Below are positions 1 through 7,031 of a stretch of DNA of 12,938 nt, piece by piece. Each line of letters begins with the position of its first letter. Position 1 is the stretch's first letter. A program made the position numbers and the translations under genes. The stretch is from Kalaharituber pfeilii (lineage: Eukaryota > Ascomycota > Pezizomycetes > Pezizales > Pezizaceae): positions 1 to 12,938 of the forward strand of contig WHUZ01000309.1 in the NCBI GenBank assembly GCA_015179045.1, written 5' to 3'. The notes beneath the pieces were generated by a model. The model saw nothing but the letters and a program-made list of their open reading frames with translations, did no database searches and was not told the origin of the DNA.

Positions 1-241
1 CATACTTAACAACCTGATTTCAAGGAAGGAGACAAAGTGTTATGACCTAGCAATTCAGATAACTAACCATAAAGGTTATTTCCAAATTTCTAAGTCCTGA
101 GCTAACAGTTATCCTAAATAATAAATAAATCATGTATTACTAATAAGTCATGTATTACTTACTAACTAAAGAAAAAGGACAATTAATAATCATGTACAAT
201 AGTTTTCTTTAAAGATGCTATCAAAAGAGATGTAACTAATG
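1..241. other. AT-rich sequence without a confident gene
   Basis: No open frame of useful length is visible. A short direct repeat, TCATGTATTACT, occurs at about 130-141 and again at 148-159. On the minus strand a GTAAGT donor at 162-157 and a TTTAG acceptor at about 114 would bound a possible 49-base intron, so this could be a further decayed exon/intron stretch of the minus-strand gene set. There is no branch site good enough to insist on it. Confidence 0.4.
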
Positions 242-325
242 AATGAGTCAAGGAATGACTTAAGGAATGAGTCAAGGAATGACTCAAGGAATGAGTCAAG
301 AAATAAGTTAAGAAGTAACTCAAGA
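242..325. repeat. 12-bp tandem array with Gcn4/AP-1-like TGASTCA sites
   Basis: Seven consecutive 12-base units (242-253, 254-265, 266-277, 278-289, 290-301, 302-313, 314-325) of the form AATGAGTCAAGG, with the core alternating TGAGTCA and TGACTCA. Units 1, 3, 4 and 5 hold perfect TGASTCA cores (244-250, 268-274, 280-286, 292-298); the others differ mainly by transitions. TGASTCA is the known site of Gcn4/AP-1 family bZIP factors. Whether the array regulates anything is unknown; it may simply be a minisatellite. It lies at the 3' side of the minus-strand reading frame that ends at 320. Confidence 0.85.
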
Positions 326-463
326 AAAAGTGATGTAGTAAGTCAGAAGACCCACACCAAACTCATGTATAGGAAAAAGATCTTGACAGAGTATATTTAA
401 GGTGCTCGCTTTGCTCATAAAGATAGTTCTTCAGAGTTCTTGAGCCAGAGTACATAGAAAGTA
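320..463 (-). pseudogene. continuation of minus-strand gene beyond the TRIM insertion
   Basis: If the TRIM and one copy of its CCTTC duplication are removed, the minus-strand frame of the exon at 7058-7032 runs directly into 463-320 in the same phase. It gives about 48 further codons ending at TGA (322-320). The translated residues look protein-like, with segments such as TLAQEL and CQDLFPIHEFGVG. Two in-frame TGA codons interrupt the joined frame (one just before the junction, one in TLAQEL-stop-RTIF); both fit CGA-to-TGA change. No family is recognised. The alternative is that this is chance open frame in AT-rich DNA, although frame continuity across the insertion argues mildly against that. 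Confidence 0.35.
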
Positions 464-468
464 CCTTC
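464..468. repeat. target-site duplication CCTTC (left copy, TRIM)
   Basis: CCTTC lies immediately left of the TRIM LTR and recurs at 7032-7036 immediately right of the other LTR. A 5-bp duplication is usual for LTR-element integration. It shows that 469-7031 was one insertion unit before the chromovirus entered it. Confidence 0.85.
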
Positions 469-706
469 TATTATGGGTTGCAACTAACCGTCTTACAAAC
501 TGTTGTACTAAAAAGTAGAACTACTGGTGACTCCTGGTAGTACGGTTAGGATATATAGGAGTATTCATGTATACAGGCTCTTGGTACTAGTTCATGCCAG
601 ATCTACAGGTATAGCAAGGGTGGGCGGTCACATGACCTTGTAGCTCACTGCATTTTAGCTCTGCTCTGAGTATGCTCGCATACCACCATGTCATACCATC
701 ATGACA
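469..706 (-). repeat. TRIM LTR, left copy (3' LTR if minus orientation)
   Basis: This 238-bp copy aligns end to end with the split copy at 920-1096 plus 6970-7031. In plus orientation it starts TATTATGGGTTGCAAC and ends ACCATCATGACA; the right copy starts TGTTACAGGTTGCAAC and ends ACCGTCATGACA. The left terminus has changed from TG to TA by a transition, so the canonical TG...CA is degraded here. Identity is about 84%, and the differences are almost all A/G or C/T exchanges plus a single one-base indel. Confidence 0.85.
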
Positions 707-919
707 TTACTACCTCCTTAGTAGAGTACGTCCCGGACTCTCTATATATTAACCCTTAGCTACCCGTTACCACCTTAGGGCTTCAATTTCATATGCTACC
801 ACATTACTTTATAACCAGCGACTAGCCTGTGGCTATAAGCCATCCAAATTCAAAGGTTGCATGCAGTATCTCACGTTTACTACATACAAGGTTTGAACTG
901 GCGACCCTACCGGTAGTAC
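707..919 (-). other. TRIM interior (213 bp, non-coding)
   Basis: No gag or pol similarity and no useful open frame. Read on the minus strand, it ends in a purine-rich TAAGGAGGTAGTAA (720-707) directly before the left LTR, a plausible polypurine tract. The other end, next to 919, shows no obvious tRNA-complementary primer site beginning TGG. A box-B-like GTTCAAACC is present at 898-890 on the minus strand, but there is no complete tRNA. Confidence 0.6.
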
Positions 920-1091
920 TGTTACAGGTTGCAACTGACTGTCTTGCAAACCATTGCACCAAAAGGTAGAACTACCGGTAACCCCTGGTAGTACAGTCGG
1001 GAGATATAGGAGTATCCATGTATACGGGCTCTTAATACTGGTTCATGCCAGGTCTTCAGGCATAGCAGGGGTGGGCCAGTCACATGACCTC

Positions 1092-1096
1092 GTAGC
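1092..1096. repeat. target-site duplication GTAGC (left copy, chromovirus)
   Basis: GTAGC directly precedes the 5' LTR (TGTTATGG at 1097) and recurs at 6965-6969 directly after the 3' LTR (CGTAACA ending at 6964). The empty site is preserved in the sister TRIM LTR, where GTAGC occurs once (641-645). Confidence 0.92.
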
Positions 1097-1788
1097 TGTT
1101 ATGGCTAAGGTGAGACTTACCCGAGCAGGGGAACACTTACCCTGAATCCTTAGTAAGGCCAGTGCTGCTAGACCGGACTGATCACCCGTTAGGCTTGGCA
1201 GAGGATTCTTTGTGTTTGAATAGGGTAGTGCTAAGGAAGTGTGTGTCACCGTTGATTGTAAGGTCTTTAGGCCTAGCACTCGGTTTATGAAGCTAATATG
1301 CGCACATGCCCTAGTACATGCTATTATCTAGCATCTGTACTACGTTGCATGTTTCTTTGTTATGATTATTGGCATTGTTGAATTGCCGTTTCTTTATTTG
1401 CTTGCCTAGTCATGTATGATGTGCTCAGTCTACTTAAGCACAGGCGATAGCACAGTTGAAGAATCAAGACACAAGCGGTGTTCTAAGTTCTCTATACTTC
1501 TGAAACCTATCGTTTCCTCATTACGCCCGTGAATCGCTCCGCTCCGCTGCGCGCTCCACGCAAAACAGCTGCCCTTCCGGCCCGCCGTATATACAACTCC
1601 GTAGCCATTCGGCCCGCAGCATATACGCCTCCGTGGCCACTCCGGCCCGCAGCATATACACATCCGTAGCCGGCCCGCCGTATATACGCCTCCGTAGCGA
1701 CTCCGGCCTGCCGAATACGCACCTCCGTAGCCGTAACATCCAGTGCCTTCCAGCGCCCACCGGAGCCTAGCCCCTCACGCCCGTAACA
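1097..1788 (+). repeat. chromovirus 5' LTR
   Basis: 692 bp, TGTTATGG...CCCGTAACA, with short inverted ends (TGTTACG/CGTAACA in the 3' copy). It matches 6273-6964 base for base except at 1102 (T; C at 6278, CpG context) and 1275 (A; G at 6451, which on the other strand is CpA to TpA). Both changes are of the C-to-T type in this copy. A tandem block at 1578-1733 lies near its 3' end. Confidence 0.95.
1578..1733 (+). repeat. tandem block in 5' LTR, five units each with a CGGCCxGCxG core
   Basis: Five imperfect units of 28-33 bp (1578-1609, 1610-1642, 1643-1670, 1671-1703, 1704-1733). Each begins CGGCCYGC and contains an ACTCCGTAGC-like tail; the first four also carry a TATATAC or CATATAC core. 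The same block is at 6754-6909 in the 3' LTR. TATA-like cores repeated in phase may be promoter-related, but nothing in the sequence proves a start site. Confidence 0.8.
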
Positions 1789-1803
1789 TTACACCGCTCC
1801 TTC
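1789..1803 (+). promoter_or_regulatory. candidate primer-binding region after the 5' LTR
   Basis: The sequence after the LTR (TTACACCGCTCCTTC) does not begin with TGG and matches no tRNA 3' end that I recognise. Its ACACCGCT (1791-1798) is perfectly complementary to AGCGGTGT inside the LTR (1474-1481). Some Ty3/gypsy elements (the Tf1 type) self-prime by pairing the RNA 5' end with the site just after the LTR, so this 8-base match is a candidate of that kind. It would require transcription to start near 1474, which is not shown. Confidence 0.35.
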
Positions 1804-1824
1804 ACATACCACCCCGCCTACACA

Positions 1825-3027
1825 ATGTCGGCACCTGAAGGCTCATCCGCTGTCTCCTCTTCCTCGAGGACCTCTCCCCAGAGATGTCACCAACCTCGAG
1901 CAAGCGAATACCAACCAGGAAATCAAGGACTATGTGGATCGCCATTACGGCGAGCTAGAACAGCACATCGCCCAAGCCTGTGAGCGTATAGATCTCCTGG
2001 CAGAAGCGTTTCAAGGTAATGTATCCACTCCTCTCTCCCAGAGCTAGCAAGAACTGCAAAACACGATAACCCACGTTGCCCAGCTACTGGCAAGTATGCA
2101 AGGACAGATGCTACAGCAGTCATCATTCGAACCGGTGGCTACACCATAGCCACAACGACCACAGCCCTGTGCCCATTCCGCCGGGTACTGATGGTGCGGG
2201 TACTCCTCCTCCTCGTGCCCCGCCTTGCGGTTCTCGTCGAGCATGAGACCCTACGCCTCCTCGTTTTCCCCATGAGTCAATCATTGCCGTGGGGCCGTCG
2301 TCCTCCTCGTACCTCTCCTCGCGGCTCTCGCCGAGCCCGAGATCCGACGCCTCCGTCAGTTGATGCCATGATGCCTTCCTCCTCCTGCGAAGATTCCCCC
2401 TCCAGATAAGTTCGATGGGGATGCAAAAGAGCTTGACAAATCTTCTCTTCCTGGTCCATCGTTGGATTAGGAGTTCACTGATGACGACGAAACCCTTGAT
2501 GTGTTCACCTCTCGCTTGAAGGGCCCTGCCCTCACCTTTTTCCGTCAGAACCTCCACCGTCATAGGCCACAGCTTTCACCCTACTGTGTACGGCCTTCCA
2601 GGACTCCTCAGCCATTGCTGAGGCCGCTCGAAACATTCGGACGCAAGCAGTGGGGTAGATTGCAGGATTTCTTAACTGAAATCGACGAAGTACGAGTACA
2701 ATGATGTGGCAAAGATCCCCGATCCCGTCCTCATTTCCTACGTTTCCGCCAGATGTCCGGAACCTTTTAGCCGGCCATCGTGAGTGTCGAAGCAACTAGA
2801 ACCAATGGAAGTTTCCATTGTCGACGCCCTGGGAAAGCCTAGGATATAAGCGCTTCACTCCCTCCACCACCAAGACAAACATCACCTCCAGCAGTAGCTT
2901 CACGATACAGCCACCTCTACCTCCGAAGAACAAGAAGAACGTTGACATACCTGAAGAAATGATTCAGAAGAAAAGCAACTGATGCATCAAGTGTGTTAAG
3001 AGTGGCCATAGGGTCACCGCGTGCTGG
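1825..3027 (+). pseudogene. gag: gag of the chromovirus (broken)
   Basis: Gag would form the nucleocapsid shell and bind element RNA. A plausible start is ATG 1825 (MSAPEGSS). The coiled-coil-like part (DYVDRHYGELEQHIAQACER) is in another frame from about 1883, and a TAG at 2045 is probably a former CAG. A proline/serine-rich stretch follows, then DKFDGDAKELDKSS and, after TAG at about 2468, FTSRLKGPALTFFRQNL, which corresponds to the start of a retrotransposon gag capsid domain. The nucleocapsid zinc knuckle CIKCVKSGHRVTAC is intact at 2983-3024 (CX2CX4HX4C) but has TGA at 2980-2982 directly before it, probably from CGA. At least three frames are used, so no functional product is possible. 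Confidence 0.85.
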
Positions 3028-3259
3028 AGAAGAAGTAGTGGAAGCGTAGGGGATGGGAGAAGACGTGGTAGCAACCCAACCGAAGCCAAAGAAGGAAGAC
3101 AAAGGGGAAGTACAACGCCCTGGAGTCACGAATCTGCTCTCTCGAATCACAGATATCTCCTAGCCCAAAAGAAGACAAAGACAGACACTGGCCACCTCGA
3201 GATACAGGCCTTCGACGATTCCGAGAGGATCACTGAACTGTCTGACTTGGAGTACATGG

Positions 3260-3720
3260 GGACCCTGCTCAGCGTGTAGGACTCCCTGTCACAGCGACCT
3301 CCTCAGTTGCGAGGTAAAATTCAAAACTGGGAAGACCGTTAGGGCTATTGTGGACTGTGCGGCCCCTGCGCCGATTGTTACTTTGGCAGATTGGGTAAGG
3401 AGTTGAGATTGAGGCCACGAAGCAAGGCCTGCGATGATTAAGCAAGGTGATGATGTTTTGTGAATACTTCATTTTCGTTCTCTGGCATTCCGGTTCCCGA
3501 ATCTGTTTCTTCTGCTTTGGATTATGTGCATCCTATTGGCGTTCCGGGAAACTGTTGATTTTATTTCGCCTTCTGTTTTGGACTCTCACCAAGGGGGTCT
3601 GTTCTGAACTCCCGCCAGATGGTTAAGGAATTTGTTTTTGATTTGATGCCGAAGTTATGGATATCGGCGACAAGGAATGCATCATTGGTTTGTCCTGGTT
3701 AATGGCTTTCCGATTGATTG
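3260..3720 (+). pseudogene. pol: aspartic protease region of the chromovirus pol (broken)
   Basis: This would be the pepsin-like retroviral-type protease that cuts the Gag-Pol polyprotein. The frame around 3341-3385 reads RAIVDCAAPAPIVTLADW, placing the catalytic Asp at 3353-3355; the usual D-S/T-G-A is here D-C-A-A, so the conserved Gly is lost. The C-terminal family signature (ILGxxWL) is recognisable as CIIGLSWLM at about 3678-3704, in a different frame. A TGA near 3435-3470 and frameshifts separate the two halves. Identification rests on motif order between the gag knuckle and RT. Confidence 0.75.
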
Positions 3721-3828
3721 TGTTTATGGCGTTTTGAAGCATAGCATGTTTGATGCACTTGCGTTGAATTGCTTTCTGTTCTTTTCGACGATACCCTTGA
3801 GGAGGGTGATATTGTGTTGTTATTTGAC

Positions 3829-4470
3829 TTGGGATCATGAAATCCCTTTTGAGAACCCAAATGCGAAGCCTCCCCATGGTCTAGTATACCTGGGAAGAAG
3901 ATGAGGCCTTTAGAGGCATATCGACGAACACTTACCAACAGGGAAGATACGAAAGTCAAGGTCGAAAAGCAGCTTCACCGATTTTTTTTTTTTTTTTTCG
4001 TGCGGAAGAATATGTTGAATGGAGGACGGCATTCAAATACATCCAAAGACCTATTCGAGTCCACAGTCATGCCTTTTGGACTCATCATCGCACCCGCTTC
4101 CTTCCAAGAAAATGATGGATGAGATTCTCACCGGCATTGATGGAGTTCTTTGGTACTTGGACTCTTAATCTATGGAGGCAAACCCGAACGAGACCATGAA
4201 AGGATAGTGGAAAGTGCTGCCAGTTGAGCAAACATGGGCTCGCGGTCAACCTGGCCAAGTGCGAGTGCCATGTGCACGAAACCATGTTCCTTGGTCGCCT
4301 TATTAATGGCCTCAAGATTAAGATGGACCTGGCCAAACTCCCTATCATTCGCGACTGGCCACAGCCGATAAAGAAAGAGGTGCAAGCCTTTCTAGGCTTT
4401 GCAAACTACTACCACCGATTCGTCCTCAACTACTACCGCCGATTTATTTTACGCTGCCACAACTCGACTG
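3829..4470 (+). pseudogene. pol: reverse transcriptase of the chromovirus pol (broken, motif A deleted)
   Basis: RT would copy the element RNA to DNA. The N-terminal signature DHEIPFENPNAKPPHGLVY begins near 3834. After GKIRKSRS the sequence runs into 17 T residues (3982-3998) and resumes at AEEYVEWRTAFK (4002-4037), so the part holding the LCVDYR-type block and motif A, with its catalytic Asp, is missing (about 45-50 codons by comparison with the family). VMPFGLIIAPASFQ (motif B region) is at 4066-4107. The YxDD box is YLD at 4154-4162 followed by a shifted LLIYGG: one catalytic Asp codon has lost a base. The thumb/connection part (LAVNLAKCECHVHETMFLG to EVQAFLGFANYYHRF) is well preserved at 4236-4430. 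Confidence 0.92.
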
Positions 4471-4963
4471 CTGACCACCTTGACCGGAAACGTACCCTTT
4501 ACTTGGGGGGCAGAGCAGCAAGCTGCTTTTACGGAGCTTAAAGACAAGTTCATGAGTGCCCCCATACTGCGACAGTTCGATCGATCCCTGCCTGCGATTG
4601 TGAAAACCGACTGCTCAGACCAAGCACTCGCCGGTGTCTTGAGCCAGTACTATGATCCTTCACCCATGGGATTACTACTCCCGATTACTGACCCCCGCAA
4701 AACTACCCTATCCACAATAAAGACTGGCAATCTTTGATTGTCTGTACAAGAAATGAAGGATGGAGCTATTGGGAATTAAGTTCACCGTCACTGACCACCA
4801 TGCACTAAAGTACTTCACCACTAAACAATGCCTCAACAGCTAGCAAGCCAACTGGAGCCAGAGACTTTCCGAATTCGACTACGTCATCAACTACGCTCCA
4901 GGAAAGCTTAATGGCAAAGCCGACGCCCTCTCACGACGAACTGAGGCAGGTGAGGCAGAGGAC
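4399..4963 (+). pseudogene. pol: RNase H domain of the chromovirus pol (broken)
   Basis: RNase H would degrade the RNA strand of the RNA:DNA hybrid. The frame from 4399 reads LTTLTGNVPFTWGAEQQAAF, then ILRQFDRSLP and VKTDCSDQALAGVLSQ, with the first catalytic Asp at 4609-4611. The frame is lost around 4690-4770 (region of the usual NYxxHDKELLA block). It resumes in another frame at 4772 as IKFTVTDHHALKYFTTKQ, is interrupted by TAG at 4841-4843 (probably from CAG), and continues ANWSQRLSEFDYVINY, PGKLNGKADALSRR up to the integrase part. The ADALSRR end is a strong Ty3/gypsy landmark. Confidence 0.9.
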
Positions 4964-5737
4964 GTGTGGGCTGATATCCCTGGGGTCAACTGCGATGAAT
5001 GGGTAAGGACCGATCACGGCCCTGTATGGTGCCTGAGCAATATCGATTGGAAGTGTTATGACAATGCTACGATAGTGACGTGGCTACGCACTGGGGTGTG
5101 CACCGAACACAGGAACTCCTTTCTCGAAACTTCTACCAGGGTGGCTGATTATGTCACTGGTTGTGCAGCCTGCCTGAAGGCCAAAGCTGACCGACATCCG
5201 AGACAAACTAGACGTATGCCAATGCCTACTAGTATGAAGCCTTGGGAGGAGATAGCTATGGACTTTGTTGGAGAACTACCGAGGGCTTTAACGCTATTTC
5301 AGTTGTCACAGACCGGTTCACCAAATGCAATGCTATAACCGGCAAAAAACACTCGGACAACTAGAGACGTCGCTAATGCCTTCAATGACGTCTTCAGGCC
5401 ACAATTCGCCTCAGCCCTCTGGAAAGAAATTACATTGAAACTCGACGTAGGACTCCAACTCAGTACCGCTGACCACACCCAGACCGACAGACTCTCTGAA
5501 CGCACGATAAAGCCTCCCAAACAGTATCTTCGCATTTACTGCCATGACTGACAGAACCGATGGGTAACTTGGCTACCTCTGGCTGAGTTCGCTTACTACT
5601 GCTGCGTCGACCCACGGTTACAGCCCTTTCGCTCTTTATATGGATTCGACCCTAAAGTTATTCACCTCTCAGACGACAATATTCATGTCTCCCCGGCGGC
5701 TGAACAGCCTTTCCGAGAGCGACTTGAACCCCAAGAT
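4964..5737 (+). pseudogene. pol: integrase of the chromovirus pol (broken, second catalytic Asp deleted)
   Basis: Integrase would insert the element DNA. The HHCC zinc finger is split between frames: HWGVHRTQELLSRNFYQGG (His codons at 5089 and 5101) is in one frame and CAAC (Cys codons at 5162 and 5171) in the next. The first catalytic Asp of the D,D-35-E core is in AMDFVGELPRA (5261-5263), followed after a frame change by the VTDRFTK-type block near 5308-5325. Around 5390-5403 NDVFR joins directly to PQFASALWKE. The intervening segment that normally carries the second Asp (HG-x-P..SDRG) is absent. The Glu survives in LSERT (5498-5500). WLPLAEFAYY follows at about 5567-5600, then a shift. Confidence 0.9.
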
Positions 5738-5971
5738 ATGGAGATCGATGATGACGAGTTCTTCTATGTCGTCGATTCGAAACGCATGAACAGGGTAGTA
5801 AAGTACCGAATCCATTGGCAGGGCTATGGCAAAGATGATGATACTTGGGAACCGATTGAGAAACTACATAGATCGTTGGAATCTGTCAGAGAGTTCCACG
5901 ACCGATATCCAAGAAAGCCACCCTACGGTCTAAATAAGACATCGATGGCGAAAGCGGGGCTACTTGGATAA
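5738..5971 (+). pseudogene. pol: C-terminal chromodomain of integrase, still open
   Basis: Chromodomains read methylated histone tails and steer chromovirus integration to heterochromatin. The open frame from ATG 5738 (not a true start; it is the end of pol) contains EFFYVVDSKRMNRVVKYRIHW, then QGYGKDDDTWEPIEKL and VREFHDRYP. This matches the chromodomain pattern: aromatic near the start, YxVxWxGY (here YRIHWQGY), D/E-rich turn, TWEP, then a helix ending EFHxRYP. The frame ends at TAA 5969-5971. It is the only pol module with no internal stop. It continues the pol order directly after the integrase fragment. Confidence 0.9.
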
Positions 5972-6260
5972 TGTGGGATGTGAGTACCTTTTCCTTACGA
6001 AGAGATTTTTCCCACTGGGTTTTTATCTTCGTTAAGGTTTTTAATGGCCTCACTGACCAATGAATGAGTGCTTGAGACACACCAGTCTCACCGTCGGCCA
6101 CAGATGAGTGAATTCCTGTGAGAGGCCTTGCGCATAAGGCACGCCGATAATTGCATTAGCCACCCTTTTGACTCTCGCAAGAGAGCTGATACACATTACT
6201 TACAATACCGATTGGTTTGGGTTACTTTTCGGTGATTGTCAGTCGAGACGACTGCCCTAG
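5972..6260 (+). other. chromovirus 3' untranslated stretch with G-TTTTT/AAGG-TTTTT motif
   Basis: No gene is visible between the pol stop and the polypurine tract. Positions 6005-6047 hold TTTTTCCCACTGGGTTTTT followed by GTTAAGGTTTTTAATGG. From memory, a very similar pair of blocks is found after pol in many plant LTR retrotransposons. The function is unknown, and the resemblance is recalled, not searched. CCCACTGGG is nearly palindromic. Confidence 0.5.
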
Positions 6261-6272
6261 AACGGGGGGTAA
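6261..6272 (+). promoter_or_regulatory. polypurine tract of the chromovirus
   Basis: AACGGGGGGTAA ends directly at the 3' LTR start (TGTTACGG at 6273). Six consecutive G residues adjoining the LTR is the typical primer site for plus-strand DNA synthesis in fungal Ty3/gypsy elements. Confidence 0.85.
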
Positions 6273-6964
6273 TGTTACGGCTAAGGTGAGACTTACCCGA
6301 GCAGGGGAACACTTACCCTGAATCCTTAGTAAGGCCAGTGCTGCTAGACCGGACTGATCACCCGTTAGGCTTGGCAGAGGATTCTTTGTGTTTGAATAGG
6401 GTAGTGCTAAGGAAGTGTGTGTCACCGTTGATTGTAAGGTCTTTAGGCCTGGCACTCGGTTTATGAAGCTAATATGCGCACATGCCCTAGTACATGCTAT
6501 TATCTAGCATCTGTACTACGTTGCATGTTTCTTTGTTATGATTATTGGCATTGTTGAATTGCCGTTTCTTTATTTGCTTGCCTAGTCATGTATGATGTGC
6601 TCAGTCTACTTAAGCACAGGCGATAGCACAGTTGAAGAATCAAGACACAAGCGGTGTTCTAAGTTCTCTATACTTCTGAAACCTATCGTTTCCTCATTAC
6701 GCCCGTGAATCGCTCCGCTCCGCTGCGCGCTCCACGCAAAACAGCTGCCCTTCCGGCCCGCCGTATATACAACTCCGTAGCCATTCGGCCCGCAGCATAT
6801 ACGCCTCCGTGGCCACTCCGGCCCGCAGCATATACACATCCGTAGCCGGCCCGCCGTATATACGCCTCCGTAGCGACTCCGGCCTGCCGAATACGCACCT
6901 CCGTAGCCGTAACATCCAGTGCCTTCCAGCGCCCACCGGAGCCTAGCCCCTCACGCCCGTAACA
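6273..6964 (+). repeat. chromovirus 3' LTR
   Basis: 692 bp, TGTTACGG...CCCGTAACA, matching 1097-1788 except at two sites (6278 C versus T, 6451 G versus A). This copy keeps the perfect inverted terminus TGTTACG/CGTAACA. The five-unit tandem block recurs at 6754-6909. Confidence 0.95.
6754..6909 (+). repeat. tandem block in 3' LTR
   Basis: Same five units as at 1578-1733, with no base difference found between the two copies. Confidence 0.8.
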
Positions 6965-6969
6965 GTAGC
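6965..6969. repeat. target-site duplication GTAGC (right copy, chromovirus)
   Basis: Directly follows the 3' LTR and equals 1092-1096. The sequence then continues the interrupted TRIM LTR (TCACTGCATTTTAG). Confidence 0.92.
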
Positions 6970-7031
6970 TCACTGCATTTTAGCCTTGCTCTGGGTACGC
7001 TCATATACTGCCATGTCATACCGTCATGACA

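Larger units (their letters stand above)
1097..6964 (+). mobile_element. Ty3/gypsy chromovirus, full-length but coding-dead
   Basis: A 5868-bp element with 692-bp LTRs, a 5-bp target duplication, and the module order gag (zinc knuckle), protease, RT, RNase H, integrase, chromodomain, then a G-rich polypurine tract. This order with a C-terminal chromodomain is diagnostic of chromoviruses. It is clearly richer in G+C than the surrounding AT-rich DNA. No module is intact: frames change repeatedly and in-frame stops are frequent. The LTRs differ at just 1102/6278 (T/C) and 1275/6451 (A/G). It sits in the same direction as the outer gag-pol, inside a TRIM LTR. Confidence 0.95.
469..7031 (-). mobile_element. 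TRIM-like miniature LTR retrotransposon, split by the chromovirus
   Basis: With the inner chromovirus and one GTAGC removed, the element is 690 bp: 238-bp left LTR (469-706), 213-bp interior (707-919) and 239-bp right LTR (920-1096 plus 6970-7031), flanked by CCTTC. It has no coding capacity, so it would depend on proteins from another element. Minus orientation is proposed because the minus strand has a purine-rich tract (TAAGGAGGTAGTAA, 720-707) abutting an LTR that begins TGTCATGA, and because the other LTR end read on that strand (CCTGTAACA) resembles the chromovirus LTR end CCCGTAACA. The LTRs differ at about 38 positions by hand alignment, about 36 of them transitions, so this is an old, deaminated insertion. 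Confidence 0.8.
920..7031 (-). repeat. TRIM LTR, right copy, split at 1096/6970 by the chromovirus
   Basis: The two pieces, 920-1096 (177 bp) and 6970-7031 (62 bp), together make a 239-bp copy of the LTR at 469-706. The split lies exactly at the chromovirus target-site duplication GTAGC. Sequence on both sides of the break (CACATGACCTC / TCACTGCATTTTAG) is contiguous in the left copy near 633-657, which proves the nesting order. Confidence 0.87.

Noticed and set aside
242..325. CRISPR array
   Set aside because: The 12-base units are contiguous with no spacers.
889..970. tRNA-derived SINE or tRNA on the minus strand
   Set aside because: A box-A-like TGGTGCAATGG (960-950) and a box-B-like GTTCAAACC (898-890) exist, but the spacing is too long, stems do not form a cloverleaf, and the stretch crosses the TRIM LTR boundary at 919/920, which explains it better.
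1043..1760. Open frames of 66-79 codons in the LTR, repeated at 6222-6973
   Set aside because: They overlap each other in several frames and lie in the LTR and its tandem block. Their repetition only reflects the duplicated LTR, and their products look like repeat translation.
2123..2563. 146-codon minus-strand frame within gag
   Set aside because: It is antisense to the proline/serine-rich part of gag, low in complexity and without any recognisable domain; a shadow frame of GC-rich sequence.
3982..3998. T17 as a poly(A) tail of an inserted LINE or SINE on the minus strand
   Set aside because: No inserted sequence or target duplication adjoins it; both sides are RT sequence of the same element.
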